Assembly (NCBI GenBank): GCA_965221105.1
Contig: OZ244871.1
Coordinates: 1,116,001 to 1,180,000, forward strand
DNA length: 64,000 bases
Source: GM7GCV1 sp965221105
GTDB lineage: Bacteria > Pseudomonadota > Gammaproteobacteria > Pseudomonadales > GM7GCV1
Direction: 5' to 3'
The position numbers were made by a program, and so were the translations under genes. This document shows, in pieces, positions 52,910-62,258 of the stretch (within the stretch, counting starts at the first letter, position 1; each line of letters begins with the position of its first letter). The notes below the pieces were generated by a model. That model had not been told where the DNA came from. It did not search any database and saw only the letters and a program-made list of their open reading frames with translations.

Positions 52910-53228
52910 TCAATAGACGACTCCCAATAATAGCTGGTGAACCGGACTGTGTAACACAGTTCACTACGGTTCGCTACGGTGGTTTGAAATCTGCACAACA
53001 CCCCTCAGGAGAGACGCTTTGGATGTGGTACTGGCCTGCTCGCCGGTCGACATCTATCCTGTGCAGTTCAAAGTAGAACTCAAGAATGTACTGCCTCTCT
53101 ATGATGACCGATGGTGCCCGGAGATCTGTCTCGCGGGGCTATGCTCCCGCAGGTTCCGCGCCGCCGCAGTGCCTTGTCTATTCGCTCGACCCTTTTTAAG
53201 GTGATGTACATGAAATAGAAATCATTTA
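52910..53228. other. Intergenic region, nothing recognised
   Basis: About 320 bases between the TonB2 locus and the Fic operator. A plus-strand frame of 61 codons at 53019 (Cys- and Arg-rich) is not convincing. Confidence 0.4.
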
Positions 53229-53256
53229 ATTTCACTTTTACCTATATAAGTGAAAT
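53229..53256. promoter_or_regulatory. Inverted repeat upstream of the Fic gene
   Basis: ATTTCACTT (53229-53237) and AAGTGAAAT (53248-53256) are perfect 9-base arms around TTACCTATAT. The half-site recurs downstream as TTTCACTTTCACT (53271-53283). This looks like an operator array ending 20 bases before the Fic start. Confidence 0.55.
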
Positions 53257-53302
53257 AATAAGTGCTTTTTTTTCACTTTCACTCAGCAGCGAGCAGGTTT
53301 TT

Positions 53303-54448
53303 GTGGCTATACGCTTAGAGAAATATCGCTCGGGAGAATACCTGAATGGCTTCCAGTACCAATTCTTCCTGCCCTCCCATATTAATGATCGCTGGACCTG
53401 GGATGCGCCGCAAATAAACCAGCTGGTTGAGAAGGCTGCCATAAGGCTGGGGGAGCTGAATTCCTATGCTCGCCTGGTGCCAAACATTGATTTGTTTATT
53501 CAATTGCATGTCACCAAAGAGGCCGTGGTATCCAGCCGGATAGAGGGTACTAAAACCAATATCGATGAAGCCCTGCTACCAGAGGAGGAGATTAACCCGG
53601 AGCGACGTAATGACTGGCGCGAGGTCAACAATTACATCCGGGCCATGAATGATGCTCTCCAAGCGCTGGAGACTGTGCCTTTATCGTCCCGTTTGCTTAA
53701 GCAGGCTCACCAGACACTACTCAGGAATGTCCGCGGAGAGCACAAGTTGCCCGGGGAATTCCGTACCAGCCAAAACTGGATTGGCGGTGCCAGCCTGACT
53801 GATGCGGTATTTATACCACCTGCTCATAAATATGTTCCCCAACTGATGGGAGACCTGGAAAAGTTTCTGCACAATGATGACATCCAAATACCTGCGCTGG
53901 TTCGCATAGCCATTGCCCATTACCAATTTGAAACCATACACCCCTTTCTGGATGGCAATGGCAGGATAGGCCGCTTGCTTATAACCCTGTTCCTGGTGAG
54001 TGAGGACATTCTCAGTCAGCCCTTGTTGTACCCTTCGACTTATTTTGAAAAGTACAGGGGGCTGTATTATGACAACCTGATGAGGGTACGTACTCAGAGC
54101 GATATGCTGCAATGGCTAAAGTACTTTCTGGTAGGCATCGAGCAAACGGCAACTGAGGCTGTCGCAGCGCTGACAAATATTGTCAAGCTCAAGTCAGATA
54201 TCGAAACGTTGATTCACAACAAGTTTGGAAGGCGAGCCGCCAGCGCCACACTCTTATTGCACCAGCTGTTCACCCAACCGATTTTGAGCGTTGATCAGGC
54301 GGCGACGATCTGTGGCGTAAATTATCGTCCGGCGAATGAGCTGGTTGCCTTGATGTGCAGACAACAGATCCTTAGAGAGATTACCGGGCAAAGCCGAAAC
54401 AGACTCTTCGCATTTGAACCGTATCTGGAACTGTTTAACCTTAAATGA
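53303..54448 (+). CDS. Fic-domain protein adenylyltransferase, self-inhibited class
   Basis: 381 residues from a GTG. The Fic core motif HPFLDGNGRIGR is complete, including catalytic His and the GNGR anion hole. An N-terminal inhibitory helix bears (S/T)xxxE(G/N) in VVSSRIEGTKTN, marking a class II Fic that restrains itself. The C-terminus has a winged-helix-like domain (LSVDQAATICGVNYRPANEL, LREITGQSRNRLFAFEPYLE). Fic proteins AMPylate partners such as gyrase or topoisomerase IV. No separate antitoxin gene is adjacent. The operator-like repeats upstream and the winged helix suggest autoregulation. Confidence 0.93.
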   Translation: MAIRLEKYRSGEYLNGFQYQFFLPSHINDRWTWDAPQINQLVEKAAIRLGELNSYARLVPNIDLFIQLHVTKEAVVSSRIEGTKTNIDEALLPEEEINPERRNDWREVNNYIRAMNDALQALETVPLSSRLLKQAHQTLLRNVRGEHKLPGEFRTSQNWIGGASLTDAVFIPPAHKYVPQLMGDLEKFLHNDDIQIPALVRIAIAHYQFETIHPFLDGNGRIGRLLITLFLVSEDILSQPLLYPSTYFEKYRGLYYDNLMRVRTQSDMLQWLKYFLVGIEQTATEAVAALTNIVKLKSDIETLIHNKFGRRAASATLLLHQLFTQPILSVDQAATICGVNYRPANELVALMCRQQILREITGQSRNRLFAFEPYLELFNLK

Positions 54449-54479
54449 TGCACTTCGGACTGGAAGCGGGGATCGAAAA

Positions 54480-54556
54480 TGGTAGCTACGGGTGGACTTG
54501 AACCACCGACCCCAGCATTATGAATGCTGTGCTCTAACCAACTGAGCTACGTAGCC
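54480..54556 (-). tRNA. tRNA-Met (elongator, anticodon CAT)
   Basis: 77 bases including CCA. On the minus strand GGCTACG pairs with CGTAGCT (first pair G-U). The D-arm is GCTCAGTTGGTTAGAGC, the anticodon arm ACAGCATTCATAATGCTG has CAT, and the T-arm is GGTGGTTCAAGTCCACC. The sequence matches the elongator Met type, with a closed 1-72 position unlike the initiator. Confidence 0.95.
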
Positions 54557-55032
54557 GTGTTTTCAGGCCCGTTGCGGGCAGGCCACAACGGCGCGCGAAT
54601 TTTGAGGAACCTGGCGGAACATGTCAAAGCATTTGAAGATATTTCAGAGCCAAAACGGGCGGGATTTCGGGTTTTTTAGTTATAACTGGTAGAGAGGCGG
54701 CTCTGGAGAACCTGCGCTACCCTGACGACCTTGAGGCCGTGCTCCGCTGCTGAAGTCCGAACTCAGGTTTCGGTGCATCCACCACCGCACGCCCTGGCGC
54801 ACCCTGCAGCTGAGCACGGCCACTGCATCCGAACCGCATCAACAACCGATGTACGACAGCCTCGGTATTGATCCCGTGGCTTGAAGAGTCCGTCAAGGAA
54901 GGTGATTTGAATCAGGAACAGAACCCACTCAGTCAATTGTCAATCCAGTTGTTGGATTGCCGCTCTGCGGTGGTACTATTGAGCGTCAGTCTTCTATCTA
55001 CCTGTACCCTACCTGCTACCTGGTGATTCGCA
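54557..55032. other. Region downstream of tRNA-Met start, probable decayed insertion
   Basis: 476 bases. Around 54700-54880 the plus strand encodes scattered pieces (YPDDLEAVLR, RTPWRTLQLSTATA, MYDSLGIDPVA) that read like a broken mobile-element gene, but no family can be named. Nothing else is evident before the kinase promoter region. Confidence 0.35.
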
Positions 55033-55995
55033 ATGCTGGAGTTCAATCAGCCTCCCAAGAAATACGACAATGTCTTTCTTGAAGACACCGACAATCGGCT
55101 ACCCAAAAAGCTGAATCCAAACACGCGCTATGCCCTCTTCACTACCATTGCGAAAGGAGGCAAGTCACTCATCAAGTCTTGCAGGGATTTGCATTTGTCG
55201 AGAGTGATCTGCTACAAAACCCTGCGTTCGGAATTTGTCGATGACGACATCGAACAGCTGCGCCTGCTGCGCGAGGCGCGTGTGTCAGCCATGCTTCAAC
55301 ACCCCAATACCATACCGACCTACGAAATAGGCCGTGACCAGCAGGGGAACTACTACTTCACCATGAAGCTGGTACATGGCTATACCCTGCGGGAAATACT
55401 CGACTACCGGGAGCGCTATGATCTTTCACAACTCATTGACATTATCGTGCAGATAGGCCAAGCACTTGCTTATGCACATACACATGGTGTCGCGCACCGG
55501 GACATCAAGCCCGAAAACATCCTGGTAGGCCCCTTTGGCGAGGTTTTACTTCTCGACTGGGGGTTGGCCAAAGTCTGGCGCAAGGATGGCTCTGCCATTG
55601 AAGAACTGAACCCTTCCGGTTCAGGAGGGAAAGTCAAAAGCCTGACTGACTATGGTGATCTGCAGGGCACGCTGTGCTACATGTCTCCCGAGCAGATTGA
55701 CCGCAGTCCAGATATTGGTTTCGCCACAGATATGTACAGCCTCGGCTCGGTGCTGTACGAGCTTCTATCAGGCCGGACACCCTTCGGCGGCGACGCTACT
55801 CATCAGATACTGCATGCAGTCAAGAACCAGATGCCTGAACCGCCTTCGAGCGTCGGCACATACCCGGTGCCCCGAGTGCTTGATCAGATCACCATGGAAT
55901 GTCTGAAAAAAAATCCGGATGAGCGCCCGGCAAACATGACGGAACTGGTTCGAACGCTCCAGCAGGGCCAGTGGACAGAGTTGCTGTCCAGTTGA
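55033..55995 (+). CDS. Small cytoplasmic Ser/Thr protein kinase
   Basis: 320 residues, kinase domain only. Catalytic loop HRDIKPENILVGPFG is complete. The metal-binding motif is DWG (LLLDWGLAKVW) instead of DFG, a variant known in bacterial kinases. The activation segment GTLCYMSPEQIDRSPD and LYELLSGRTPFGGDA follow. The ATP loop is weak (AKGGKSLIKSCRD) but the Lys is in ICYKTL. No membrane helix or sensor domain. No phosphatase or substrate gene is adjacent, so its target is unknown. Confidence 0.92.
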   Translation: MLEFNQPPKKYDNVFLEDTDNRLPKKLNPNTRYALFTTIAKGGKSLIKSCRDLHLSRVICYKTLRSEFVDDDIEQLRLLREARVSAMLQHPNTIPTYEIGRDQQGNYYFTMKLVHGYTLREILDYRERYDLSQLIDIIVQIGQALAYAHTHGVAHRDIKPENILVGPFGEVLLLDWGLAKVWRKDGSAIEELNPSGSGGKVKSLTDYGDLQGTLCYMSPEQIDRSPDIGFATDMYSLGSVLYELLSGRTPFGGDATHQILHAVKNQMPEPPSSVGTYPVPRVLDQITMECLKKNPDERPANMTELVRTLQQGQWTELLSS

Positions 55996-56130
55996 ACGTG
56001 CGCCTGTCTGCCGAGAAAGTGCCGGGTACCGAAAAACCATTCGAGAAAACCACAACCCCGGCAAAATTACGGGGGTGTCTGCGATCTGGCCGGATCTGGA
56101 TCTGTTTTTTTCAGATAGCTCCCACTGGGA

Positions 56131-57141
56131 TTACACCCCGGATTCCCTGGTGGTCTTCACGATGGCAGCAGCAACTTTATAGGGATCGGCATTTGATGCT
56201 GGCCGGCGATCTTCCAGACGACCTCTCCAGCCATCTGACACAGTTCCAACGGGAATTCGGATAGACGCTCCGCGATCAGAAACACCGTAGCTGAATTGAT
56301 CAATTGACTGGGTCTCGTGCCTACCAGTGAGTCGGTTGTCGTTGTCTGCGCCATACACGCTGATATGGCGGGCGATGTTCTTGCCAAACTCTTCACAGAT
56401 TTTTGTGAAGATTTCTTCGTCACCAGATTCGCGCATAACTCCGTTGGAGAAGTTGGCATGCATGCCGGAGCCGTTCCAGTCAGTGTCGCCCAGGGGCTTC
56501 GGGTGCCATTCGATCGCATAGCCGTATTTTTCTGCGGTGCGCTCCAGCAGGTAGCGGCAAATCCAGGTTTCGTCACCAGCAAGCTTGGCACTCTTGGCAA
56601 ACACCTGGAATTCCCACTGACCAGCAGCAACTTCACCGTTGATGCCCTCGACGTTGAGCCCGGCTTCGAGGCAATTATCGAGATGCTCTTCAATGATCTC
56701 GCGACCATAGGCATTTTTGGCACCGACGGAACAGTAGTAGGGCCCCTGAGGACGTGGATACCCCGCGTGAGGAAATCCGGGGGGCAGGTTAGTCGAAGGG
56801 TCCCAGAGGAAATACTCCTGCTCAAAACCAAACCAGAAATCGTCATCATCGTCGTCGATAGTCGCCCGACCATTGGATTCATGAGGTGTTTCATCAGCGT
56901 TGAGCACTTCGGTCATCACCAGGTACCCGTTTTTGCGATCAGGGTCTGGATAAATGGCTACTGGCCTGAGCAGACAGTCTGAATCACTACCATCAGCTTG
57001 CTCGGTTGAGCTGCCGTCAAATGACCACATCGGACATTCTTCCAGAGTGCCACCGAAGTCTGACTCGATACGAGTTTTGCTTCTCAGGCTCTGGGTTGGC
57101 TTAAAGCCATCAAGCCAAATGTATTCCAACTTGCTTTTCAT
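56131..57141 (-). CDS. Type II (eukaryotic-like) glutamine synthetase
   Basis: 336 residues, much shorter than the 470-residue GlnA. The beta-grasp start (LEYIWLDGFKPTQSLRSKTR) and SFDGSSTEQADGSDSD, then the catalytic FGFEQEYFLWD, GINGEVAAGQWEFQV, GSGMHANFSNGVMRES and GVSDRGASIRIP match GSII. ATP-dependent ammonia assimilation into glutamine. The adenylylation loop of GlnA-type enzymes is absent. GGAG precedes the ATG. It follows korB on the same strand after 307 bases with no gene. Confidence 0.93.
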   Translation of the reverse strand: MKSKLEYIWLDGFKPTQSLRSKTRIESDFGGTLEECPMWSFDGSSTEQADGSDSDCLLRPVAIYPDPDRKNGYLVMTEVLNADETPHESNGRATIDDDDDDFWFGFEQEYFLWDPSTNLPPGFPHAGYPRPQGPYYCSVGAKNAYGREIIEEHLDNCLEAGLNVEGINGEVAAGQWEFQVFAKSAKLAGDETWICRYLLERTAEKYGYAIEWHPKPLGDTDWNGSGMHANFSNGVMRESGDEEIFTKICEEFGKNIARHISVYGADNDNRLTGRHETQSIDQFSYGVSDRGASIRIPVGTVSDGWRGRLEDRRPASNADPYKVAAAIVKTTRESGV

Positions 57142-57448
57142 GATCTACAAATCTCCAAACGTTCTTATGAGTTTTTGGGCCGCGGCCCAGTCAATGCAAC
57201 CTGTATGTACAGCAAATAGCGTTCCAACTTGTCCACATTGGGGCATTTTTTACGCCACTTCGCCTACAATCCCCGACAAGTTCGCCTTTCTGCCCCGCAC
57301 ACTGGCACTTTACGGGAGCATTTGGCCAGAAATTCCGCAGCAGGACCCCGATTCAGATGGAGTGCACCACTGATTCCAGAGCCACAATATGCACAAAAGA
57401 GGTGCATAGGTCTGGATGCGCTCGTCTAACGCGCTAAAAATGTGCGCG

Positions 57449-58501
57449 CTAGCTGAGCGAGGCGTTTATCCGGGCAAGTGCGGCACTGCCAGGGCACAGT
57501 GCCGATTTATCCAGCTGATTCAATGGCGTCTCTGCTGTAGCCATCATCTCGTGGAAATCCGGTGCCTGTGGATCCAAGAAAATGAGTCCAGTGAGTATCC
57601 TGCCTTCAACCTTGTAGCGCTGCAAGGTATTGATGGCGGCCTCGCGGTCGTGAGCATCGTAGGTACTCTCGGCCTTATGCAGATGAATCACGGAACCGTC
57701 ATGCAAAGTGACCTCCTCGGTCGTTCCGGGCGCGTAGTCAACTGTAATCTCTTCGGCCAAGGGTACGTAGTCCATGACCACACCCGACTCCATGTGCTCC
57801 CTCGCATAATCGTAGCTCTTGGTCGAACCGGTGTGGTTGTTAAAGGTTACACAGGGCGATATGACGTCAATAAGGGCGAAACCCCTGTGCGCCAGAGCGG
57901 CTTTTATCAGGGGAACCAATTGGGTTTTGTCTCCGGAGAAGCTTCGCGCTACGAAGGTCGCGCCCAGTTGCAGTCCCAGGCCAACCAGATCAATTGAAGA
58001 AAAGTGGTTCTCAACGCCCCTTTTGTTTTTCGAGCCCTCGTCGGCAGTGGCTGAATCCTGTCCCTTGGTCAACCCGTAGCACCCGTTGTTCTCAACGATA
58101 TACATCATATTGAGATTGCGACGGATGATGTGGGCAAACTGTCCCATGCCAATGGAGGCTGTATCTCCATCTCCAGACACGCCGATATAGTAGAGCTCGC
58201 GGTTGGCAGCGTTCGCGCCAGTCATCACTGAGGGCATCCGGCCATGCACCGTGTTAAAACCATGTGCCTGGGTCAAAAAGTAGGCTGGGGCCTTGGAGGA
58301 ACAACCGATACCCGACAACTTGGCCACCCGATGCGGAGAAATGGCGCTTTCCCAGCAGGCTCGTACAATCGCGCTGCTGATCGAATCGTGACCACAGCCA
58401 GCACAAAGCGTCGAAATAGCACCTTCGTACGCGGTCTCAGTCAGACCAATTCGGTTTGGCTCAGCCTGCGGATGCCTAAAATTGGGACGTTGAAAACTCA
58501 T
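57449..58501 (-). CDS. korB: 2-oxoacid:ferredoxin oxidoreductase, beta subunit
   Basis: 350 residues. TPP-binding segment GVSGDGDTASIGMGQFAHII with YIVENNGCYGLTKGQ, and an N-terminal CAGCGHDSISSAIV are the KorB pattern. With KorA it oxidises 2-oxoglutarate (or another 2-oxoacid) to the CoA ester, passing electrons to a ferredoxin-like carrier. It follows korA after nine bases. Substrate is inferred from the KorAB-like size and order. Confidence 0.92.
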   Translation of the reverse strand: MSFQRPNFRHPQAEPNRIGLTETAYEGAISTLCAGCGHDSISSAIVRACWESAISPHRVAKLSGIGCSSKAPAYFLTQAHGFNTVHGRMPSVMTGANAANRELYYIGVSGDGDTASIGMGQFAHIIRRNLNMMYIVENNGCYGLTKGQDSATADEGSKNKRGVENHFSSIDLVGLGLQLGATFVARSFSGDKTQLVPLIKAALAHRGFALIDVISPCVTFNNHTGSTKSYDYAREHMESGVVMDYVPLAEEITVDYAPGTTEEVTLHDGSVIHLHKAESTYDAHDREAAINTLQRYKVEGRILTGLIFLDPQAPDFHEMMATAETPLNQLDKSALCPGSAALARINASLS

Positions 58502-58510
58502 ACTCAGTGC

Positions 58511-60379
58511 TCAGGATTTATTCACGCCCCAGATTGGCCTGATTTCGGCTTCCCGCAGTTGGCTCCGGATACCCTCGGCAATAGCCGTGGCGTTTATGGG
58601 CGTTCCATCATAGTGGGTAACGGGAAGCAGACGAGCGGGGTCGATTTCCAGTTCGTTTATGAGCAGGGTACGCATCTGGGCATCACGATTCTGCTCAACG
58701 ATAAAAACCTGCTCATGCGTATCGATAAACTCGCGTACCGAATCGTGGAAGGGAAAACACTTGAGCCTCAGTACATCCAAATGACAATCAAGGGCGGCCA
58801 GCATATCGACAGCCTCCGCCATAGCCGACAATGTGGTTCCGTAGCAGATTGCCCCAACTTTGCTGCCACCCTTCGCCAGATCGATTTCGGGTTGCGGCAT
58901 ATACTGCAGCGCCGTGGTGAATTTGGCGGTGAGCCGCTCCATATTGCGCACATATTCATCGCCGGACTCGGTATAGATAGCGTACTCGTCCCGTGAAGTA
59001 CCCCGGGTAAAAAATGCACCTTTGTCTGGATGGGTTCCAGGGTAGGTTCTGTACGTGATGGCATCTCCATCAACATCCCGATAACGACCAAACTCCTCAC
59101 CTGCCTCGGCAAGGGCTTCCAGATCCTCGGCTGTGTAGACCTTGCCCCGATCATAGGTCGTGCTGTCGTCCCAGATGAAGGGCTCGCTCATCCAGTCATT
59201 CATACCGAGATCCAGGTCGCTGAGAACAATCACTGGCGTTTGAACTCGCTCGGCGAGGTCCAGAGCCCGAGCGGTGAGATCAAAACACTCCTTGGGGCTG
59301 GACGGAATCAGCAGCAGGTGTTTGGTATCACCGTGCGACGCATAGGCGGACAGCAGCAGATCAGACTGCTGGGTTCTGGTGGGCATTCCGGTGGAGGGCC
59401 CGGCGCGTTGCACGTCAATCAGCACAGCAGGAATCTCGGCAAAATACGCCAGCCCGAGAAACTCATTCATGAGAGATACCCCTGGGCCACTGGTTGCGGT
59501 GAAGGATCGAGCACCATTCCAAGCGGCGCCGATCACCATACCCATCGCCGCCAGTTCATCCTCCGCCTGGATCACCATGTAATTTCGTTCACCCGTCGCC
59601 GGGTCGAGCCGTAATCGTGAAGCATATTTCTCGAAGGCTTCAGCCACCGAGGTCGATGGGGTAATGGGGTACCAGGCTGCGACCGTCGCGCCACCATACA
59701 GAGCACCCAGTGCACATGCAGTATTGCCATCGACAAATATCCGGTCTTCACTGCGCGTGCGCTTCTCCAGTCGCAACCCAACGGGACACTGAAAATTTTT
59801 GAGGGCGTATTTGTAGCCAATCTCCAGCGCATGAATATTGGGCTGAATCAGCTTTTCCTTGGACTTGAACTGGTCTGAGACCAGCCTGGTCAAGACTTCA
59901 AAATCCATGTCAATGAGCGCGGCAAGCGCACCTACATAGATGACGTTCTTGAACAGCTGCCTCAGGCGTGGCTCTTCGTACTCCTGATTGGTCATCTCGG
60001 TCAGAGGCAACCCTATATAGTTGATGTCGTTGCGAATAAACCGCAAATCCAGAAGCTTGGTATTGTCGTAGATAAAATAGCCTCCCGGCTCCACCTCGCG
60101 GACATCGTCTGGCAGGCTTTGCGGATTGACCGAAAGCATCAGGTCGACCGTTTCACCACGACGCCCCAGATGCCCGTTTTCATTCACCCGTATTTCGTAC
60201 CAGGTCGGTAAACCCTGGATATTGGATGGGAAGATATTTCGGGCACTTACCGGTATGCCCATGCGAAATACCGCCTTGGCAAACATGTGGTTGGCACTGG
60301 ACGATCCGGAACCATTGACATTGGCAAACTTGATCACGAAATCGTTGACGGCTGAGATCCGCCCGGCTTGCTTGCTCAC
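58511..60379 (-). CDS. korA: 2-oxoacid:ferredoxin oxidoreductase, fused gamma-alpha subunit
   Basis: 622 residues from the GTG at 60379, which overlaps the stop of the preceding gene (GTGA). The N-terminal 190 residues are the gamma domain (FANVNGSGSSSANHMFAKAV), followed by the alpha pyrimidine-binding domain (GATVAAWYPITPSTSVAEAF, TSGPGVSLMNEFLGLAYFAE, QRAGPSTGMPTRTQQSDLLL). The fused form is usual for KorA in aerobic bacteria. Confidence 0.93.
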   Translation of the reverse strand: MSKQAGRISAVNDFVIKFANVNGSGSSSANHMFAKAVFRMGIPVSARNIFPSNIQGLPTWYEIRVNENGHLGRRGETVDLMLSVNPQSLPDDVREVEPGGYFIYDNTKLLDLRFIRNDINYIGLPLTEMTNQEYEEPRLRQLFKNVIYVGALAALIDMDFEVLTRLVSDQFKSKEKLIQPNIHALEIGYKYALKNFQCPVGLRLEKRTRSEDRIFVDGNTACALGALYGGATVAAWYPITPSTSVAEAFEKYASRLRLDPATGERNYMVIQAEDELAAMGMVIGAAWNGARSFTATSGPGVSLMNEFLGLAYFAEIPAVLIDVQRAGPSTGMPTRTQQSDLLLSAYASHGDTKHLLLIPSSPKECFDLTARALDLAERVQTPVIVLSDLDLGMNDWMSEPFIWDDSTTYDRGKVYTAEDLEALAEAGEEFGRYRDVDGDAITYRTYPGTHPDKGAFFTRGTSRDEYAIYTESGDEYVRNMERLTAKFTTALQYMPQPEIDLAKGGSKVGAICYGTTLSAMAEAVDMLAALDCHLDVLRLKCFPFHDSVREFIDTHEQVFIVEQNRDAQMRTLLINELEIDPARLLPVTHYDGTPINATAIAEGIRSQLREAEIRPIWGVNKS

Positions 60380-62169
60380 GGGATGACTTCCCCGACCCGA
60401 TTGCCGGCTTTGGTAACAGCATAAATCACTTTCTGCATGTCCCATGCCCCGGTGGGACAGCGCTCTGCGCAGAGACCACAGTGCAGGCACACATCCTCGT
60501 CCTTGACCATAATTCTGCCTGTGGGCAAATCAGAAGAAACGTACAAATCCTGATCCAGATTGTCGGCCCTGGCCTCCAGACGCATGCGCAAATCAGCTTC
60601 ATCGCCATTCAGGGTAAAGGTAATACAGTCGGTCGGGCAGATATCAACGCAAGCGTCGCACTCAATACACTTATTCTCGCTAAACAGGGTCTGCACATCG
60701 CAGTTCAGGCAGCGCTCCGCTTCGTCGTAAGCCGTTTGCAGATCAAACCCCAGTTCAACTTCCTGTTTGGTGCTGGCCAGCGCCCTGGCTTTTTCAACAA
60801 GGGGTACGACATATCTCGGATCGTCTGTGACATTGTTTGCGTAACTCCATTCGTGGATGCCCATCTTCTGGCTGCTCATGCTGGTGTGAGGGTCCAGCCT
60901 GACCGTCGGGGAGTTGCCGTTGCACTGCTGATCAATGGAGATAGCGACCTGATGCCCATGGGCAACCGCAGTAATGATATTCTCGGGTCCAAAGGCTGCA
61001 TCCCCGGCAAAGAACACACCCGGCAATTTAGCCTCGAACGTCACCGGATCAATCTCCGGCTCGTCCCACTTGTTAAATTCGATACCCAAATCTTTCTCGA
61101 TCCATGGAAACGCATTGAGCTGCCCAACTGCAACAATCACATCGTCAGCTTCCATAAAGACCGGTGGCTCTTCGGTTGATTTCAGCGTGCGCTGACCATC
61201 GTCATCGTAGATTGATTCCAAACGATCAAATGTCATACCGATCAGCTTGCCGTCTTGCAGCACAAACTCCAGCGGCGTGAGATTGCATTCGAAGGGTATA
61301 TCTTCGCGCATGGCATCTTCCTTCTCCCATGGAGATGCCTTCATGTCCTTGTAGGTAGATCGAACGGTGACAATGACGTCTTCACCACCAAGGCGTCGAG
61401 CTGTGCGGCAACAGTCCATGGCAGTATTGCCACCACCGAGAACAACCACTTTTTTGCCCACAGATTTGGTATGCCCAAAGGCCACGCTTGCCAGCCAGTC
61501 TATGCCAATATGGATGTGGTCAGCTGCTTCCTGTCTGCCGGGAAGATCCAGGTCCCTCCCACGCGGTGCACCAGTTCCAACAACAACGGCGTCGTAACCC
61601 TTGTTCAGCATGTCCCGCATGCTGTCCACACGCTGGTTCATAAACTGAACAACGCCCATATCCAGAACGTAATTACACTCTTCTTCGAGCACAGACTCGG
61701 GCAACCTGAAGCCGGGAATCTGGCTCCGCATAAATCCCCCGGCTTTTACATTCTCATCATAGAGATCCACACTGTAGCCGAGGGGCATCAAATCTCGAGC
61801 AACTGTCAGGCAGGCAGGCCCAGCCCCGATCAGCCCGATGCGCTTGCCATTCTTTGATTCCGGAATTGCGGGTAATCGATCAATGATGTCATCCTTGTAG
61901 TCAGCCGCAACCCGCTTCAGCCGACAAATGGCGACCGGCTCCTCCTCCACTCGACCACGACGACATGCGGGCTCACATGGCCGATCACAGGTGCGGCCCA
62001 ACACCCCGGGGAACACGTTGGATTCCCAGTTAATCATGTACGCATCGGTATACCGCTGCTGGGCAATCAACCGAATATATTCAGGAACCGGAGTATGTGC
62101 CGGGCAGGCATACTGGCAGTCAACGACCTTGTGAAAGTACTCTGGGTGGGAAATATCTGTCGGTTTCAT
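60376..62169 (-). CDS. GltD-like FAD/NADPH oxidoreductase with two 4Fe-4S clusters, Kor electron partner
   Basis: 597 residues from ATG 62169. An N-terminal Cys-rich iron-sulfur region (VDCQYACPAHTPVPEYI, CDRPCEPACRRGR), an FAD fold (GLIGAGPACLTVARDL), an NADPH fold (VVVLGGGNTAMDCCRTARRL), and a C-terminal pair of ferredoxin motifs (CIECDACVDICPTDC, CLHCGLCAERCPTG). This is the small-subunit GOGAT family with added ferredoxin domains. It overlaps korA and probably transfers electrons between NADP(H) and the KorAB centre. Confidence 0.9.
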   Translation of the reverse strand: MKPTDISHPEYFHKVVDCQYACPAHTPVPEYIRLIAQQRYTDAYMINWESNVFPGVLGRTCDRPCEPACRRGRVEEEPVAICRLKRVAADYKDDIIDRLPAIPESKNGKRIGLIGAGPACLTVARDLMPLGYSVDLYDENVKAGGFMRSQIPGFRLPESVLEEECNYVLDMGVVQFMNQRVDSMRDMLNKGYDAVVVGTGAPRGRDLDLPGRQEAADHIHIGIDWLASVAFGHTKSVGKKVVVLGGGNTAMDCCRTARRLGGEDVIVTVRSTYKDMKASPWEKEDAMREDIPFECNLTPLEFVLQDGKLIGMTFDRLESIYDDDGQRTLKSTEEPPVFMEADDVIVAVGQLNAFPWIEKDLGIEFNKWDEPEIDPVTFEAKLPGVFFAGDAAFGPENIITAVAHGHQVAISIDQQCNGNSPTVRLDPHTSMSSQKMGIHEWSYANNVTDDPRYVVPLVEKARALASTKQEVELGFDLQTAYDEAERCLNCDVQTLFSENKCIECDACVDICPTDCITFTLNGDEADLRMRLEARADNLDQDLYVSSDLPTGRIMVKDEDVCLHCGLCAERCPTGAWDMQKVIYAVTKAGNRVGEVIP

Positions 62170-62258
62170 GGAATAAACTTCGCATTCTGCCGGCGTGTTA
62201 TCTTGATTGTGGCAGGGATAATAATACCACCCCGCGGTGCCCAATAACACTGAAACTA

